Shown: positions 37,921 through 52,149, numbered from the stretch's first letter. The stretch: 64,000 bases of DNA from Pithys albifrons albifrons (GCF_047495875.1 NC_092471.1:14281001-14345000), one strand, 5' to 3'. A program made the numbers and translations. Notes: generated by a model not told the origin, from the letters alone.

Positions 37921-40900
37921 TAGGTACAAGGGGCCATGTTCTTCCTTTTTTTTTTTCTCATAACTGAGTAGGTATAATTGCTGACAGCTCTTTACTCTGC
38001 AATTTCGAAGTAAAAGCCTAAAACAAAATAATGTATGTTTTCACTTCTGTCAGTAAACTTTGGACTGATCAGTAAATATAATAAGTTTCAATATTGCATA
38101 AGGACAAAAATTATATGATTTTTTTATACATTTAATAGAATGTGGGGAATATTGCAAAGAGACAGGACAAGTGTTAGCTTAATTTCTAAAATAATTGGTT
38201 TTACATGGAGTTATTGAATTGTAAGGGTGATACAAAGGAAGTGAATCAATTTTTGCCTAATAGGAAGTGTGAGGAAAGTTCTTTCAGATTTGGTAGAAGT
38301 AACAGTTGGGGGTTGTTCCCTGCACCACACTCAGCTCATTTTGCATAGGAACATGGAATGAGCTTGTGAAATGCAGCTTGTCATCTCCAGCCACTCCTTC
38401 TGCAAGATCCAGCAGATTGTCTTGGTCTGGGATGACATGTTATTTTCAAAGGGCAATTCTCTGGGCAAATCTAGGACCTGCTTCACCTGCAGGCATGAAT
38501 TTTATCCTATTAAGGGCGCTCATTGGAGTAGTCTGTGATATAATATTTGTTTTCACTTTAGGAAAATTATGCCTAAAAGTTGGAGAAATAACTCTCTGAA
38601 CCATTTTTGAGTATTAAAAGGCAAAAAGCACTCCTTTATTATGGTGCCAAGGTGCACAGGAATATTTTGTGCACACAGAATAGCATAGGCTTTTCAACTT
38701 TATGCTATCATCTAATTACAGTATTTGGACATTCCCTCACCTGTTATACCCACTTCCAAAACTGTCCCTCCTATAGTATTGACCTCACTGTGCCCCTGAC
38801 ATGCCTCCCAAATTTGATTTGGAGGTCCCAGAAGACCCCTAACTTCATCTTCTTTCTCAGTTTCTTTGGCATAGTATTATGGCTTCTGGAATAGCTTCAA
38901 GGCTCCTGAGCAGCTTTGACTGCCTGTATCAGGTGTTAGGTCTCTTTCTTAATATGTTTTTGCAGATAGAGAAATCCTTTGTTGTTAGAACTCCTGTCTG
39001 TTGAAGCTCTTAACAACGAATGATAAACTATGTTTTAGAAATCTTGTACCAATGTGCTAGCAAGCTATACTAGAAACTTAAATAATATAGCAGCAAATGT
39101 GCTAAATTATCTCTATTTTGGTTGTGCTGAAGAGTAAGGCTCTGTTCACTCCTTTGTGTTGAAATGTATAAACTGCCTCTGGCCATGGCAGTTTGCAAGG
39201 CACAACTGAGTCATTGCTACCATGAAGGTCTTGAGACCCTCACAGTGTCAGGGAGTGGTGGCTTTTGAGAGCTGCCTGTCATCCCTGTACAGAATCCAGG
39301 AACTACATCCCTCTGCCTTCTCTCCTATGGCTACTGCAGATCTAAAATGTCTCATCTTATAAGGGAGTTTTTTTTCCTCAATGTCTGAAGATTTTAGACA
39401 ATATCAGAAAATAAGGATGGAAGTGCATACGTGGTATTTTCTATTGCCAATTTGTATTTTTTTGTTTTCTTATGTATGTGTGGTTTGTTTTTTTTTGCCT
39501 CCTAGGATAAAGATAGGAAAAAATACAGCAAGACTGAACACTTTTGAGTTTTTAGGGTCTTGAACTGCCTTTTGATATAGAAGAGTAAGAGAAGTGAGGG
39601 ATCTGGCTGGGGTTTTCACTTTTTTTGAATGCTTGGTTTGTAGTACAGCTTTTCTCCAGCTAGGAAGAACTAGTGAGTGGCAAAGCCCTCAGCAGTGAAG
39701 TTTCTAAGACCAGTGGTAATCCTACCAGTAACTCTGTACTTCTGCATTACCACCAAGCTGACACAGAGAGAAGCTTCAATACCAGCTATTTCTTACCATG
39801 CCAAGCTCAGATTTGTCAGTGCAGTTTTTCTTAAGATTTGCCCATTGTCAAATAAAACTTAGAATGTTAAACCTATTCCATTGAACCAGAAAAAGTTGCT
39901 ATTGAAAATATAATATCAATCTCCTAGCTTTTATTTTTCTCTGCCATTAACCCTACAGGCTCTTGGGGAAGGTGAGTAGCATTGTGAATTATAAAAATTG
40001 AGGCGTCATTAAATGCTAAGTGTGATAAACCAATTTAAACAATATTACATGTAGAGAGATAGTAGATATAAAAATAAATGGGATACACATATTTTGCTTA
40101 CCCTGGTGTGCCTTGGTACTTTATGTGCCTCCTTTGACACCTTGTCAAAATAAGCAGAAGTCCAGTGAGACCCTTTAGGACACTCAACTGTTTGAACACT
40201 TCAGCAGTTGCACCTAAAATAGGCATCTTATGTCCAGAAAAGGAAGTGACCAACACATCTGTGAACGAGACAGGACAGCTACTCCATCATTTCCAAGGGG
40301 AAACAAATGCTGTTTGCAGAATTTGAGAAACTTGCACAACAGTATAGCTGTTTATAACCATTGGTGGTGGTTGAATTATTTGTATTTTCTTTTTTCCCAT
40401 TTTAATGATTTTTTTTTCAAATAATGTGGCACAGAAAGAATCAAGTCTATTTCTTTGGGGCTAATTAGTGCTACATTTAGATAAGCTTTCAGACAGTTGA
40501 AAATTAGGAAGTTTCTGCTTGACTTCTTTAAAGATGTCCCTTATTAACAAATCTAAATTCCTGTGCACTTTCCCAGAGCAAAACCAATCAGCTTTTAATA
40601 ACTTATGTTGTAATTTCAAGTTTTATATAAATTAAGCTCAATCATCTCTAAAAAAAAGGACACTTCATCAGATGAGAGGACATACTTGATTTTGTGACAT
40701 GAAAAACTTATTAGATACACAATACTGAATTTTGCTTGCCTTATTTTAAGCAGAGGCAAAACAGTGCACAAAGTCAAACTTTGCTGCTTTGAACTACACT
40801 AGGCAGACTTTGTGAACATGTCAACATTTCCTGGAAGAAAAGGTTGTTGTGTGACAATTTAGTGTGATAGGAATGGCCTGTCTGGCAAAACAAAGTTAAT

Positions 40901-43900
40901 CAAATCTACATCTGAATCCTACAGGTGCTTCCATCAAAACTGTGTTGGTACTCTGGTTCTTTTGCTGGTGCAAAGGCAGCAGCAAAATGTGTTTTGGTGG
41001 GAGTGCAGCTGTGGGCATGGGCAGAGGTGTGTGCTCAGGAGGAAGGACTTGTGCAGCCACAGTCTTAGTGATCTACTGAGAGGGCACTCTGGGCTGCAGA
41101 GTCTGTGCCACATCTGATGTTGTCCTTGGGGATAAAAAGGTCCAAAGCTCTTATGCGAGGTCCAAATAGACAACATATGGACTTGTGTGTTGAAACATTT
41201 GCTCTCCTGAGCAGTGTGGCCTGACTCCCCTGCAGTGTGCTGTGTGCTGGTGAACTGCAGGAAGGACAAACCTAAAATGTTAAAATGACTACAGGTTCAT
41301 TAGAATTAGTGTGTGTCAGGATGTGAGTAGCCCAATCCCAGACTGAAGTCTGATTGTTTCAGTACTAAGACAGGCATATCTAAAGGTGGTGGTAAGTTGG
41401 TTTGAAGCACCCATGGTGATGGTGCACAGAGGAGATACATACCAGCTATGTATGTTACTAAGTTCCTCATGTGGGCACTGTATGATGGACTGAGGAAGTC
41501 AGAAGAATTACTTTGTTTTATTTATGTTCCAGAGTAGAATTAGAAAGGGAGAAAAAATAATTTAGCTCCTGAAATGTGGCATAATTGAGTCTATCTGAAT
41601 CCAGCTTACTGTACAAGACTTCAGGCAAGTATAGTTAGAGCTTGATAAGTAATCTGTCCTCTGCCTTAGTTGAAAAGATAGAGTTTAGAGCATGTTTTTG
41701 GGCTTACAAAAAAGAACATGTAAAGACACTTTTACTCATATCTTTACCGGCTTTTTAGTGGTAGAATGGTCTCTGTACCCTATTTAAAGGGATTTTTGGT
41801 TAAAGTAAAGAAGTAAGAATGGTATTGAAGACCTTCCCAGATGCCTTAGTTTTCTCTGTATTGTTTGAGTAACATGAGTAATATCATAGTAACAATTTTA
41901 GGATGCCCTGTTAGAAATAAATTTATAATGGATGGAAATTTGAGTAAGGTTCACATATGAGCAGTATATTGTCCAATGTTACCTTGAATTCACCAGCTCC
42001 ATTATGTTTGACCTCCTTGCAATCCAAGGCATGACAGAAATACCTTTCTCTTCCCCACCCCCCTCTATTTTTCAGTTGGATATTGTTTGATTATGCAGAT
42101 ATTAATTCTACAGTAGACACAGCCGGGCTGGCACAGATTGTTCCTTTATTATATTCTTCACTCTCTTGTATAATCTACTTCTAGAGGAGGAGGAAGGGAA
42201 GCAAGATGAACAAGTTAATAGATATTGATGTAATTCATCAGATCTGGAGAGATGATTTTTAATTACAGCTTGCTTGATTGGAGTTTGTAAGAGCTGATTA
42301 CATTTTTCCTCACGAGTATCAGGTTTTTTGTTGAAGTTAAATGGACTGCACCTTAGTATTTTGAGCTCTCCTCAGTGGTAGCAGATCCCACGAAGGAGAT
42401 GTAGGACTAAACTCAGGGAGATAGTGCCAAGTATATGTTGTGCTGTAGCCTCTGCGATCATTATCCAGTTGCTGAACTTTAAAACATGCCCTAATATCAA
42501 ATTAAACCCACTTAGAACTAGAGTTCAAATTGGCCTGGGGGTGTATCAGCAGAAAAAACTGCTTTTCTTCGCGAGGGAAGTATTCAAGTTCAAACAGATG
42601 CAGTTTCATGAGAGGTGGCAAGTATTTCTTGGATTACTATAAAAACTACCAACCTCTGTCTTTTGGGTGAAGATGCACTTGATGCACTTCTAAAATCCAT
42701 ATTCTACACATGGTTTAATCCCTTAGTATAATTGTAAAATGGGTACTTACAGGCATGTATTACAAGAGCACACTTGTATTTGGGAATGTTTGTGAGACCT
42801 TGTTTGTTTTGGCATAAGGTACAGTGTAGAGGGTTCTGTTTAGATTTCTACAAGATAAACACTTTCTCTTTGTCCTCTAGTGAAAGACCAGACAGTTGAG
42901 AGGCATGAAATATAAGTGAAATCTGTATTTTCAGTGCAGACTTGGAAATACTTTAAATGGAAAAAGATGTAAAACTGAAAAGTAAAAAAATGAGGGAGTC
43001 TTTGCTGGAGTGGACCTCGATATTTTTTTAGCCAGTGCGAAACACCTGTCAAGTAACACAGTCTAATCAAATTGTTGCCATTGTTAGATTGCTGCTCTAC
43101 AGAGGTTTATGTTTGTAGGTTTGAGTTATCATTTAGAGAAAATGATGTTTCAGAAATCCAATTATTGTCAAGGGCTTCAGGGCCCTTTGGGAACAGGTCT
43201 TTCTTCTACCACTTTCCCAAAGTACTGTATGGATGTGTGTTAGGGAGGGGTGTTGATAGTAAAGCAATAAAAACTTCTTGAGCAAATTAAGCCACTGAAA
43301 AATTAAGCTCCCTTGGAAACAGCTAGTTGAGAACTTCAAGATTTCTCTTCAGCTCATTCCTGAAAAGTGCTGCTTATTCTAGTTCAGAGAAAGGTATTGA
43401 TAAATTTCTACAGTAAAATGAAAAGAAACCCCTGCCTATAGCTGGGTTCCACCATGGAACTTCAGGAAAGCAGAACAGTGCATTAGATAAGTGTAACTTT
43501 TAAAAGTATTTCTGTGACAGGGAAATAAGAAAGACAGGATGTTTCTTCAAGCAATGCCTGTTCAAGTTGCTTTTTGCAACTGCTGTGTAGGAACTGATTC
43601 CTGAAGGCTCCTGGCAGAATAAAGGGTATCAGCAAAGGCTGGGTTCCCCCCCAAAAAACTTATTCTCACCAACAGGAGAGCTGGTCAGTCATACAGCTGA
43701 AGGATTTTGGATCTCCCTGCTCTTTCTCTTCTCCCACTTTAAAGGAGGAGAATGCAGCACAAAATGGCTTTACAAAAAGGTTTGGTTTTGTTTTCAAAGT
43801 GAATCACTCTTGATGGTTTTGGGAAGGGAGAAACTTGGAGAATGTGTGTGATCCATTACTTCTACACCTGCAGTGATGCAGTGGATGAAAACCTTGGTCT

Positions 43901-46243
43901 AGTGTAATGGTGAGCAGCCTGGGTGCTTCCATCACAATTGTAATATTTCTTTTGTGGTCCTTCTTTCCCTTCTCGTGTCTGTGTTCTGCTTTTTCAATTG
44001 TGCAATGCAGGATTTGGGGACTACTTTCTTTGGATTTTGCTCTTTTCTGTGAGCTTGGAAGCATTATTTGGTGCTTTTGCTATTTTTTTATTGCCTGTGA
44101 AAAACAGGTTATTTACAAGAGAAGACTTAGTGTGGACAAGGTAAGTTTGTTTCTTGCCTGCTGTTTCTTTGGTCTCTCTTCAACTTGTCAGATTAGTTGA
44201 GAATAATACAAGAAAATAAGTGTCCTTGCATTGCACTTGGAGTACCTGTGGTCTTACTTAGCTCATTGGTGAGCTGGGTCAGGTAGGGCTGCCCTGCTCT
44301 GCTGGACTACAAGGCTTTGCTCTGTGGATCCTGTTGTAGATTGCAAGACAGAATTCTGAGCAAATTTTTTTTGTTGTATAAATGATATCCATGTGTGCTT
44401 CACATTTTGATCCCTTTGGCAACTTCTCTGGTACTCTGACCTCCACATTTTCCAGAAGCCTTCAAGCCACTGCCTAAGCTGTGTTTTCTTGATTTTCAAC
44501 CATAATAAAATGCCTTCTTGCTTTTTCTGATGCCTGATCCATCTTTTGAATGTCTGATAGTAACCCGTGGGAGATTGAAGGGGGTAAGAAGGGAAAGAAG
44601 CTTCCAACTGAGGCCAGGCACAATGGCTCCTTAGGCCACTATTTGTGTGTTCTTCTTTCTTGTGTATCTTAGTCTGTTCCAGTTCTGCTTCCAGCTGAAC
44701 TGAAAGCTGCTATCGCATGCCATGGCTCAAGGCAAGTGAGAAATGCATCCACTTTCAGTAGTTTAATGAGTTGGCTGAATGTAGTTACAGTCCAGAAAGA
44801 AAGGAGGGAGAAGATGCTTTAGAGCATCCTTAGAGGGAGTGTGATGTGTATTTGTGTCAGTTGAAAAAACAGTTCTGTTCTGCTCATAAATACCCAAGGG
44901 ATTTTTCTCACTCTTGTGCTTTATAAGGACTGAGTAACCACGATGTAACAGTGTAGTGTAAGAGGAGTAGAACTGTACTTGCTTAGTCTGACATGCATCT
45001 TATGCCAATATGAACATTGTGCTAATTACCACTCCCTTTAGGGTGATCTTAGTCCTGGAATTGCAACTGCTTATATTAATATTGAATTTACATAACTCCT
45101 TTTCCTTTGTGGATAGGCAGGAAAAGGAAACATTGTAGTATCAGTACCAAAAGATAAACGTTTTATTGATTGTGAGACAGACCCAATCATCTCTGCTGGA
45201 ATTGTGAAAACCTAAAGTGGAAAAGATGCTCTGAATAGCAATCACACCTGGGAGTTTTCCCTCTCTAAAATAAAATATCTGAATTAAGGAGGAAATTACT
45301 GTATTACTGGTACAGCTTCTTAAGGTCACAGTATAGCAACACCTTTACTATCCCTCTCCCTTAAAGGGGCAAGAGGAGATCTGTGAAGATCTATTTCCTT
45401 GCTCTTCTCAGACTAAAGGGTTGAAAGCAGAGGTGCTGGCAGAGAGTTGGAGGAATTTATTGGTTTTTAGGCTGTATTTTTGGATACCTGCTTATAGAAA
45501 AACAGGAAGGGAAAAAAGGTGCAACATTTCTACATCTAACCTCAGTTGACTGAAAAATGTTTTGTTTTTTTCTGCAAAAAATTTTTATTTTCAGTGATAA
45601 GTTGAAAGCTTTACATTGCACTTGGATTTGAAACTGTAGGATTTTGGATTTCAAAGTAACTGTCCTCTGGACTTTTTATGTCCTGGTCTTGGTTATGGCC
45701 TGACTAAGCTCTTTTATGTTCTATTGTGATTCCTTCTGCTGAGGAATCATGGGGAAGCACAGGGGTCTTGGCTTGTTCTTGTCCATATTGTGGTTTGTAA
45801 ATCAGACTATTGAGGATTGTAGCTCAGAATCACAGACTTAAGTGATGCACAGTTTTGTCTCCAGGCACTCCTGTTCCAGCTGCTGCATCAGTGCTTCCTA
45901 CTATAAGTGCTTTGATGTCCCTCTTCTGATTTTAATCAAATTCTGACTTTTTTCATGGATGTAGAGGCATTTTTAATTTTTTCCAGATTTTTTTTTAATG
46001 GAAAGTGATTCTTAGGTGAACTAACAATTTTCTTGGAAAAGCAATACTTTAAAGAAGGAGATTCTCATTTACCTTGGATTTTAAATAGGTTTTATTCTGT
46101 TAATTCCACAAATATTCTACATGCTTTCATGTACCAAGTCATTATGTGAGTTTTGGCATAATTGTTCTTTTCTTCTGCCTCACTCCTCAGGCATTTTGTC
46201 CAAGATGGGGGAAAATGAGAGATTTTTGGGGGTTACTTATGTT
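37921..46243. other. Unannotated noncoding DNA
   Basis: No gene or identified repeat. The larger open frames (111 codons minus at 40934-41269; 114 codons minus at 44263-44607) have no recognisable domain or convincing splice context. Confidence 0.6.
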
Positions 46244-46286
46244 AAAGGAAACAACTTTTACTCTGAAAGGGACAACTTTTACTCTG
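46244..46286. repeat. Tandem duplication of a ~21-bp unit
   Basis: Copies at 46244-46265 and 46266-46286 share 'acaacttttactctg' and differ only around a short purine run. The duplication makes a repeated TTFTL in one chance frame. Confidence 0.9.
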
Positions 46287-49003
46287 AATAGTTTAGGTTT
46301 TCCTTATAGTGACTTGGAAACAGCTTGTATTTGTATTCTGGTTTTGAAATATGGTAGCAACAAGTACCTTTTAAAATGGATTTTTAAATGCTTCATCAGT
46401 GGAAGTACTAACAGAGCATTGTTTTCTTGGGACTTGGTCTGTGGGCTCTGTATTAATCAAGTTGCATGCACCAAGGAAGATTTTTTGACTGTATAAGCTT
46501 GATATTATTATCAAACTAAGTAAAAGAGAAAAAAGCCCTACACTGCAGTTGCATCTTGCACTGTAGTCAGTGTTTGGTATCTGAAATGCAGCGGTTAGTG
46601 AAATCTAACTTAGAGATTTTGGTGTATTGCTTCTGTAGATAAATCAGATTGGATTGCACATGGTTTTGTTTCAGTAAAAAGTGTGGTTGAAATAATCTGT
46701 TACTGATTTCACCCAGATTTCTGATAATACAAGAGCCCAAACTTCTGTGGCTGTGGGCAAGCTCTGATGATAACTGGCACATTCCAGTAGGCAGCAAGTG
46801 ATTCCATTTCCACAGTGTGGATCTGTGGGGAAAAGTTCTGAGGTGAACAAAATCCCACTTAAAGATGGACTTTATTCCTTCAGAGGATGAACTATGCAGC
46901 ATGACTGATACCCTCTCTGTATGAAGAGTCCACTTTGTAATTTTCTTATTATCCAATCTGGCCCAGCTTCTCTGCTCTGTGTTGGTTGAGCCAGTTCATA
47001 TTTGCCTTTGAATTCCCAGTGGGTCAGAGAAGGAATTGTGCATCAGCTGGACCAGAACTTTTCTGTAGAGATTTTCAGGCATGACCTTTACAAAACTTCT
47101 GAAAGGGATCTTTTGTTTGACAGCAACTGAATAAATTCAGAAGTATAAACTACAGAGATGATAACTTATTGTGCTTGCATTTTATTTAGGAAGAGATCTG
47201 CTGTTACAGCAACTGACATGAGACCTGATGAGAAATGAGAGATGTTCATAGTCATGTTTCCCACCAGTACACACGCCAAATGCTTCACAGAACTACAAGT
47301 TGCATTCAATGACTATCACTGACTCACTGTCATTTTGATAGTACCACTTAATTTTGATGTTTCACTCTGGTACTTTTAAAAGAGAAGGTGCTCTGTGAAA
47401 TGCAATGGGAAATTTGGGCCCCTCTATGCTCTTAGGTTGTACTGTAAATGATTATAAAGATTGCTTTATATTTCCCTTTAACAGCAATGTTTTTATTTGT
47501 TAACTTTAACTCTGGGCCAGAGGTCTGCCTCAAGCTGAGTTTTTAAAAAAACTTTCTGACAAGTTTCAGGTGTTTCTGAAAATGAGCTTATCAAGCAATG
47601 ATAAACTTTTTAACATAGTATAGCCCATCCTTATTTTGTAAGAGAAAGAAAATAGTTGATGAAGGTTTGGATATACATGTTCCTTGAAAATTCTGAGATG
47701 TGAAATTTCAAGCCAAAACCATAGGATTCTTCCAAAGAAAGCAGTCTGTGATGTGTGTAATTGCACTGTCTCCCATAGTGGGTGCTCCTTCTTTTGTCAT
47801 TATAACAACCATCTTCATAGAAAGAACAGAACAGTTATACATATAAGGAAGATTAAAACAAGAGTCATAGTTTTTATGCAGATTACACAGTTTGCATTTG
47901 AAGAGCTTGTCTAAAAGCCTGAAGGTATTTCTTCTGCTTAGAAAAGTTGAAAAATGGAACTTTATCCATAAAATGGAATTACTGACTTCTCATATATTTC
48001 TCACTTTCCATCTTTCTGTGTTAAGAATTAAAAGTATGTTAAGAATGAAAGGGAAAGATGATATAAAAACTTAAAATGAAAACAGGGGAAGGCTGAAATG
48101 TGAAGAAAACAACAGCCTGTTTTCTTTCAAAATCTTTGATTGTGTAATTCTTTATGGTTTGCCTGCATATAATCTGCAGGTTTGTCACCTGAGTTTCTTG
48201 ATTATTTCCTTGATTATTTCCACCAGGGATTTTGGAATTGGTGAACACCAAGTGTTTGAACATGGTTGAGGTCTAAGGCTCTCTTCCATATATTTTCCAT
48301 TGATCTGTGAGTAAAAATTTCTGTATTCTCAGGTATTGGCATGAGCACAGTTTCTCACAATGGCTTGCACTGCTTTTGAGAAATGATTTCAAAATTCAAG
48401 TTTTTTACCTAGTTACCATGAAAAATTTCCACTTCCAGGGCTGTTGGTAGCATTTTAAGTACAGCAGTGATTTGCATCACTACAGTGGTGTAGATCAGGG
48501 CTGAAAATGCTGATGGATGGGGAAGTGGGTGCTCCCTCCAAAATAGCAATTGCTGACAGTTACTGTTTCTTTAATTATCTGTGATGATTTAGGTAGGCAA
48601 GCCAGCATGCACCAGGGATTTAGGTATTTGAGAAAGATGTAAATTAAGTTGTGGAAGGCTCTTTTATGCTATTTAGAATTCATATTTCAAATCCTATTTA
48701 GTTCAGGTAGCCTGATATAAAAATGCAAAGAAGATAAATCTTTTTGACCCCTTTTGTCTAACTATTTTGAAATCCTCCTTTATGAAGCTGGTTTGCTGTT
48801 TTCCTGGTGTTCATTTAGTTGGATGCTGGGAAGGAATTTTTTTCAGTGCCTGAAAACAGGTTGTAGAGATCAAGACCACCTGCCTTGTATTTGTTACTTA
48901 AGTGGCACTCATGAGAAGCACTTACTGATAAATTGTACAAATGTCCTTTCTATTTCAAATAAACACTGGAATGAGGAATCTATTCAGTGCAGGTAGTGCC
49001 TCA
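46287..49003. other. Unannotated noncoding DNA
   Basis: No gene or transposon is recognised. A short tandem duplication of 'cttgattatttc' lies at about 48197-48221. A 129-codon minus-strand frame at 46567-46956 has no domain. Confidence 0.6.
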
Positions 49004-49058
49004 GTCCCAGCTCAGGTGGTGTTAGAGTGACTTCCAGAGTGGCTCCTGTGTGGTGGGA
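49004..49058 (+). repeat. Unnamed dispersed repeat, copy B
   Basis: This is the partner of 36219-36273, about 85% identical over 55 bp in the same orientation and about 12.8 kb away. Most differences are transitions, which suits two old independent copies of a transposon rather than a recent local duplication. Confidence 0.65.
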
Positions 49059-50189
49059 TGTGGAATATTTCTTGACAAACACTGAAGCTTCTGCAGTGGA
49101 TCTGGGCATTCCCTTAACCAGGGTACATCAGTCAGGGCTTGGCAAACAACTCACCCCATTGAGCACGTGGGAAGGTTTGAGCTCTTTAGAGAAAGCTGGT
49201 GGAAGTGGAAGGTGGGCAGATTGAAAGTAATGCAGATGTATTCTCATAGTGAATGTGGGGGTTTTGCCCACAGTATTATTTTGAGTTCAGGTAGTGTTCT
49301 TTAGTTGTGATTAGTGTTGAAAAAAGAACTGTTGCCTCTTTGTTGGTTGACTATAGCTTAAAAATGAGTTATTCTTTATTGGTGATTATCAAGTATGCCA
49401 CAGAATTATTTCTTACACTACCTGCAACTGTCTTATGTGCCATACTTTGTAGTACCTCTTAAATAGTGAGGAGTAGCAAAACCCTTTCACCAACTCTTCA
49501 TTGCTGTTTTTATTTATCCTCAAGCACCTCCTTTTTCTTTTGGTTAGAGGACACATGCACAATATTTTATGTAGATTTTGAAGTTTATGTGGACTCTGAA
49601 GTTTGAACTAATGTGGTTGTATTGCAAACTTTTGTTCTGCTCTCCACCTCAGAAGGGTTGCTGCCCAAGGGAGGCATGTTGGGTGACCTCCAGCAATAAA
49701 AGAATACAAACAGGTGCTGACATATACATTTATGTAACATGTCTGCACAATCTGAAATAACAAAAACTAATAACCAGTGTATGCTGAATTATCCATGAAC
49801 CAAAAAAGATGGTAGGGGACTAAATTATTCTACACATACATTTAAAAGGCTTTACTTGACAGCAGCATGCTATAGAAGCAAGCTGCAATCTTTCTTTGTA
49901 ATGACAGTGTCAGTCTGGATGTTGGAATTGCTCTGTGTTGGCTTTCAATCATAGATATCTTCAGGAGTGTGAGGGTACATAAATACAGAGTCAAATTCTT
50001 CTGTCAGGCAGAAGCCCAGGATGGCAGAGTAATGGAGGCCAAAGCTGGTGCTACCACTCTAATGGATGACTTGTGCTTGCATATGAATTTTCCTTTGGAG
50101 CTGCCAGTGATGTGCTGTGAAGTAACTGCAAGAGCAAAGCATGATGCTGCTTTGGTTTTATTAGCCCGCAGTGGCTGCTGCAAAAGATT

Positions 50190-50330
50190 TAATGAATCCT
50201 AATGCTGTGTGGACTTGAACAAGTCACTTCACTGATGCTTGTTTGCTTAAATCTGTGATACTCTCAAAACTCAATGGTCTCAGAATCTGCAGCTGCCCAT
50301 CTGAATAGTGTTATGAGTAAACTAAGTTGC
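50190..50330 (+). mobile_element. Possible ancient MIR SINE relic
   Basis: The stretch 'gctgtgtggacttgaacaag' followed by 'tcacttcactgatgcttgtt' closely follows the MIR core 'gctgtgtgaccttgggcaag' and its continuation 'ttacttaacctctctg'. After it comes a weak match to the MIR segment ending in 'attaaatgag' ('gttatgagtaaactaag' here). MIR copies are old and rare in birds, so a highly diverged relic is plausible. A LINE2 3' end, which shares part of the MIR tail, is the alternative. Boundaries are approximate. Confidence 0.4.
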
Positions 50331-52149
50331 TTGGTCTAGTGCTGTAGGCTATCTTTGAGTAGTGTGTGCTGGGATTTAGCTGAAGACAGAAATTGTAAGT
50401 ATTTTCTATGAAAAGGGACATAATCTTTAAAGTGAAACAAATTCTCTTAGACTCTCAGGGCTTAGCCTTTTGTTCCTGTGGGGCTGGTTATTTGCTATTT
50501 AGCAGCAATACCTTGTTCACTTTTTTAGGCTTTTCCTAAAATGCCACTAATATTATTTTAAAAAGTGATGGAGACATGGAGAAATAGAGGTCTTGTACAT
50601 GGCACTTGGAAATGCTGCTTTTGCAATATACTGTGGTGACAAAAATAGAGCTATGACTTTGACATCAGTGTTTCCTTCAGCATCAAGCTCTTTAAATCAA
50701 GCTTATTTGTCATGTGAGAAATGAATCCACTGCTGGACTAAATGATTTACTAGTTTCTAGATGTCTTACTCTATGGAGAAGATGTGGTTGACTCGCCTAT
50801 GTTTTACCTACCTGGGACAGCCTCTATTTTTGCCTTAGTTTTGTCCTAGTCCTCCAAGATAAAAGAATCACCAGCTTTTAACAGTGTTTATTATTTTTCT
50901 GTCCTAATGTTGTGGACATATATGAAAAATGTGACATCAGAGGGCCAGATTGCATGATCAATCCAGTCAATGCAGTGTTTATACTCAATCAATTTGACTT
51001 TGACAAGAAAAAAAGAATGTGGCAGCTTTAAGTAGCTGCTAATTATATCCAGCTCCCAGTAGATGGAAATGTTGCTGCAGCTTCAGGGACTTCAATATCT
51101 TGAAGTTTCTCTGTTTCAGGGAAGCTCATAAGTCCTTCTTTCTGTCTCATACATTAACTTATTGACAACCATAAATCATCTAAGTTAGTATTGTAAATGC
51201 AAAATACAACTCTGATGCCTTTTTAGGCTCTCATTCATTATTCACATTTATTGAAGGACAAATATATCAGGTAACATGAAAACAGGCATTTCTAATTGTG
51301 TTCATAATAGAACTGTGCAGGTCATCTGATAATGTCAAACTGATACATAAAGAAGGTGAAACAAACTTGACTTGTTTTCTCGTTTTGATTTATGCTTCAG
51401 TTGTGTAATAAATTATTGGAGTGAGGGGGAGACTGCAGTAGAAATCAGGGTCATCAAATTTCTGTTTGAATTATATGCTGTAGGCCAAAACTAAAACTGT
51501 TGCTGTTAAATGAAGAAGAAATTGAGGTTTCTTAGAACAACTGATGATTCTTATGAAAGAAAACTAAACAAAGGATACGTTGTGTATGTCTAAATATATG
51601 TATATAATAGAAATAGAAGAAAAAGTAAAAAAAGGGTAGGCAGCTAAGAAAATGTAAAGCAGAAAAATGCATGTAGAGAAATATATGCACTGTATGTCTG
51701 GCATATTCTACTGTTTATATACATACATATTAGTAAATCAAAATACAAACTAGAATAAATAGGACTGATGCTATGTTGTTGACTTGCCCCCAGGCAAATT
51801 GACTTGCACATATTTATGACAAAGCTGAGTCTAAACTGCTTTTGAAAATATCCAGTGATAGTCCACCAGTTCCTCCACTGTCTGCTCCAGAGTTGCCTTG
51901 ACTCTTAAGCAATTATGGTAATTATCTTAGTTCATAACCTGAGTCTTTGCTGTTTATCTTCAGGCTAAGTTACACTGTTCTAACTACAGCTAATACAGTA
52001 AAGAACGTGCTCCCATCTTGACTGTAAGAGCCTTCACGTATTTGAGGTCCACTGTTTGGTGGATATGATGTGTTTTCATGGCAAAATGGTAACTAAATTG
52101 GTCAGTCATTGATGCTCTCTCCATGCTTAACCACTGCCACGAGTATAGG
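50331..52149. other. Unannotated noncoding DNA
   Basis: No gene is seen. It contains a possible regulatory element (50938-51060, listed separately) and AT-rich, TATA-like sequence at about 51590-51730. Confidence 0.6.
50938..51060. promoter_or_regulatory. Possible conserved noncoding element
   Basis: Within about 120 bp there are clustered motifs typical of developmental enhancers: atgatcaatcc and tcaatcaattt (PBX/HOX-like), and a ctaattata homeodomain core. This is motif reading only; no comparison was possible. Confidence 0.2.

Noticed and set aside
44263..44607. 114-codon minus-strand frame rich in W, Q and K
   Set aside because: It resembles no family I know, has no convincing splice sites and is not part of a recognisable exon series.
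45826..45855. CR1-tail-like 'cagaatcacagac'
   Set aside because: No further CR1 blocks follow in the expected order.
46567..46956. 129-codon minus-strand frame
   Set aside because: No domain, signal peptide or homology is evident.
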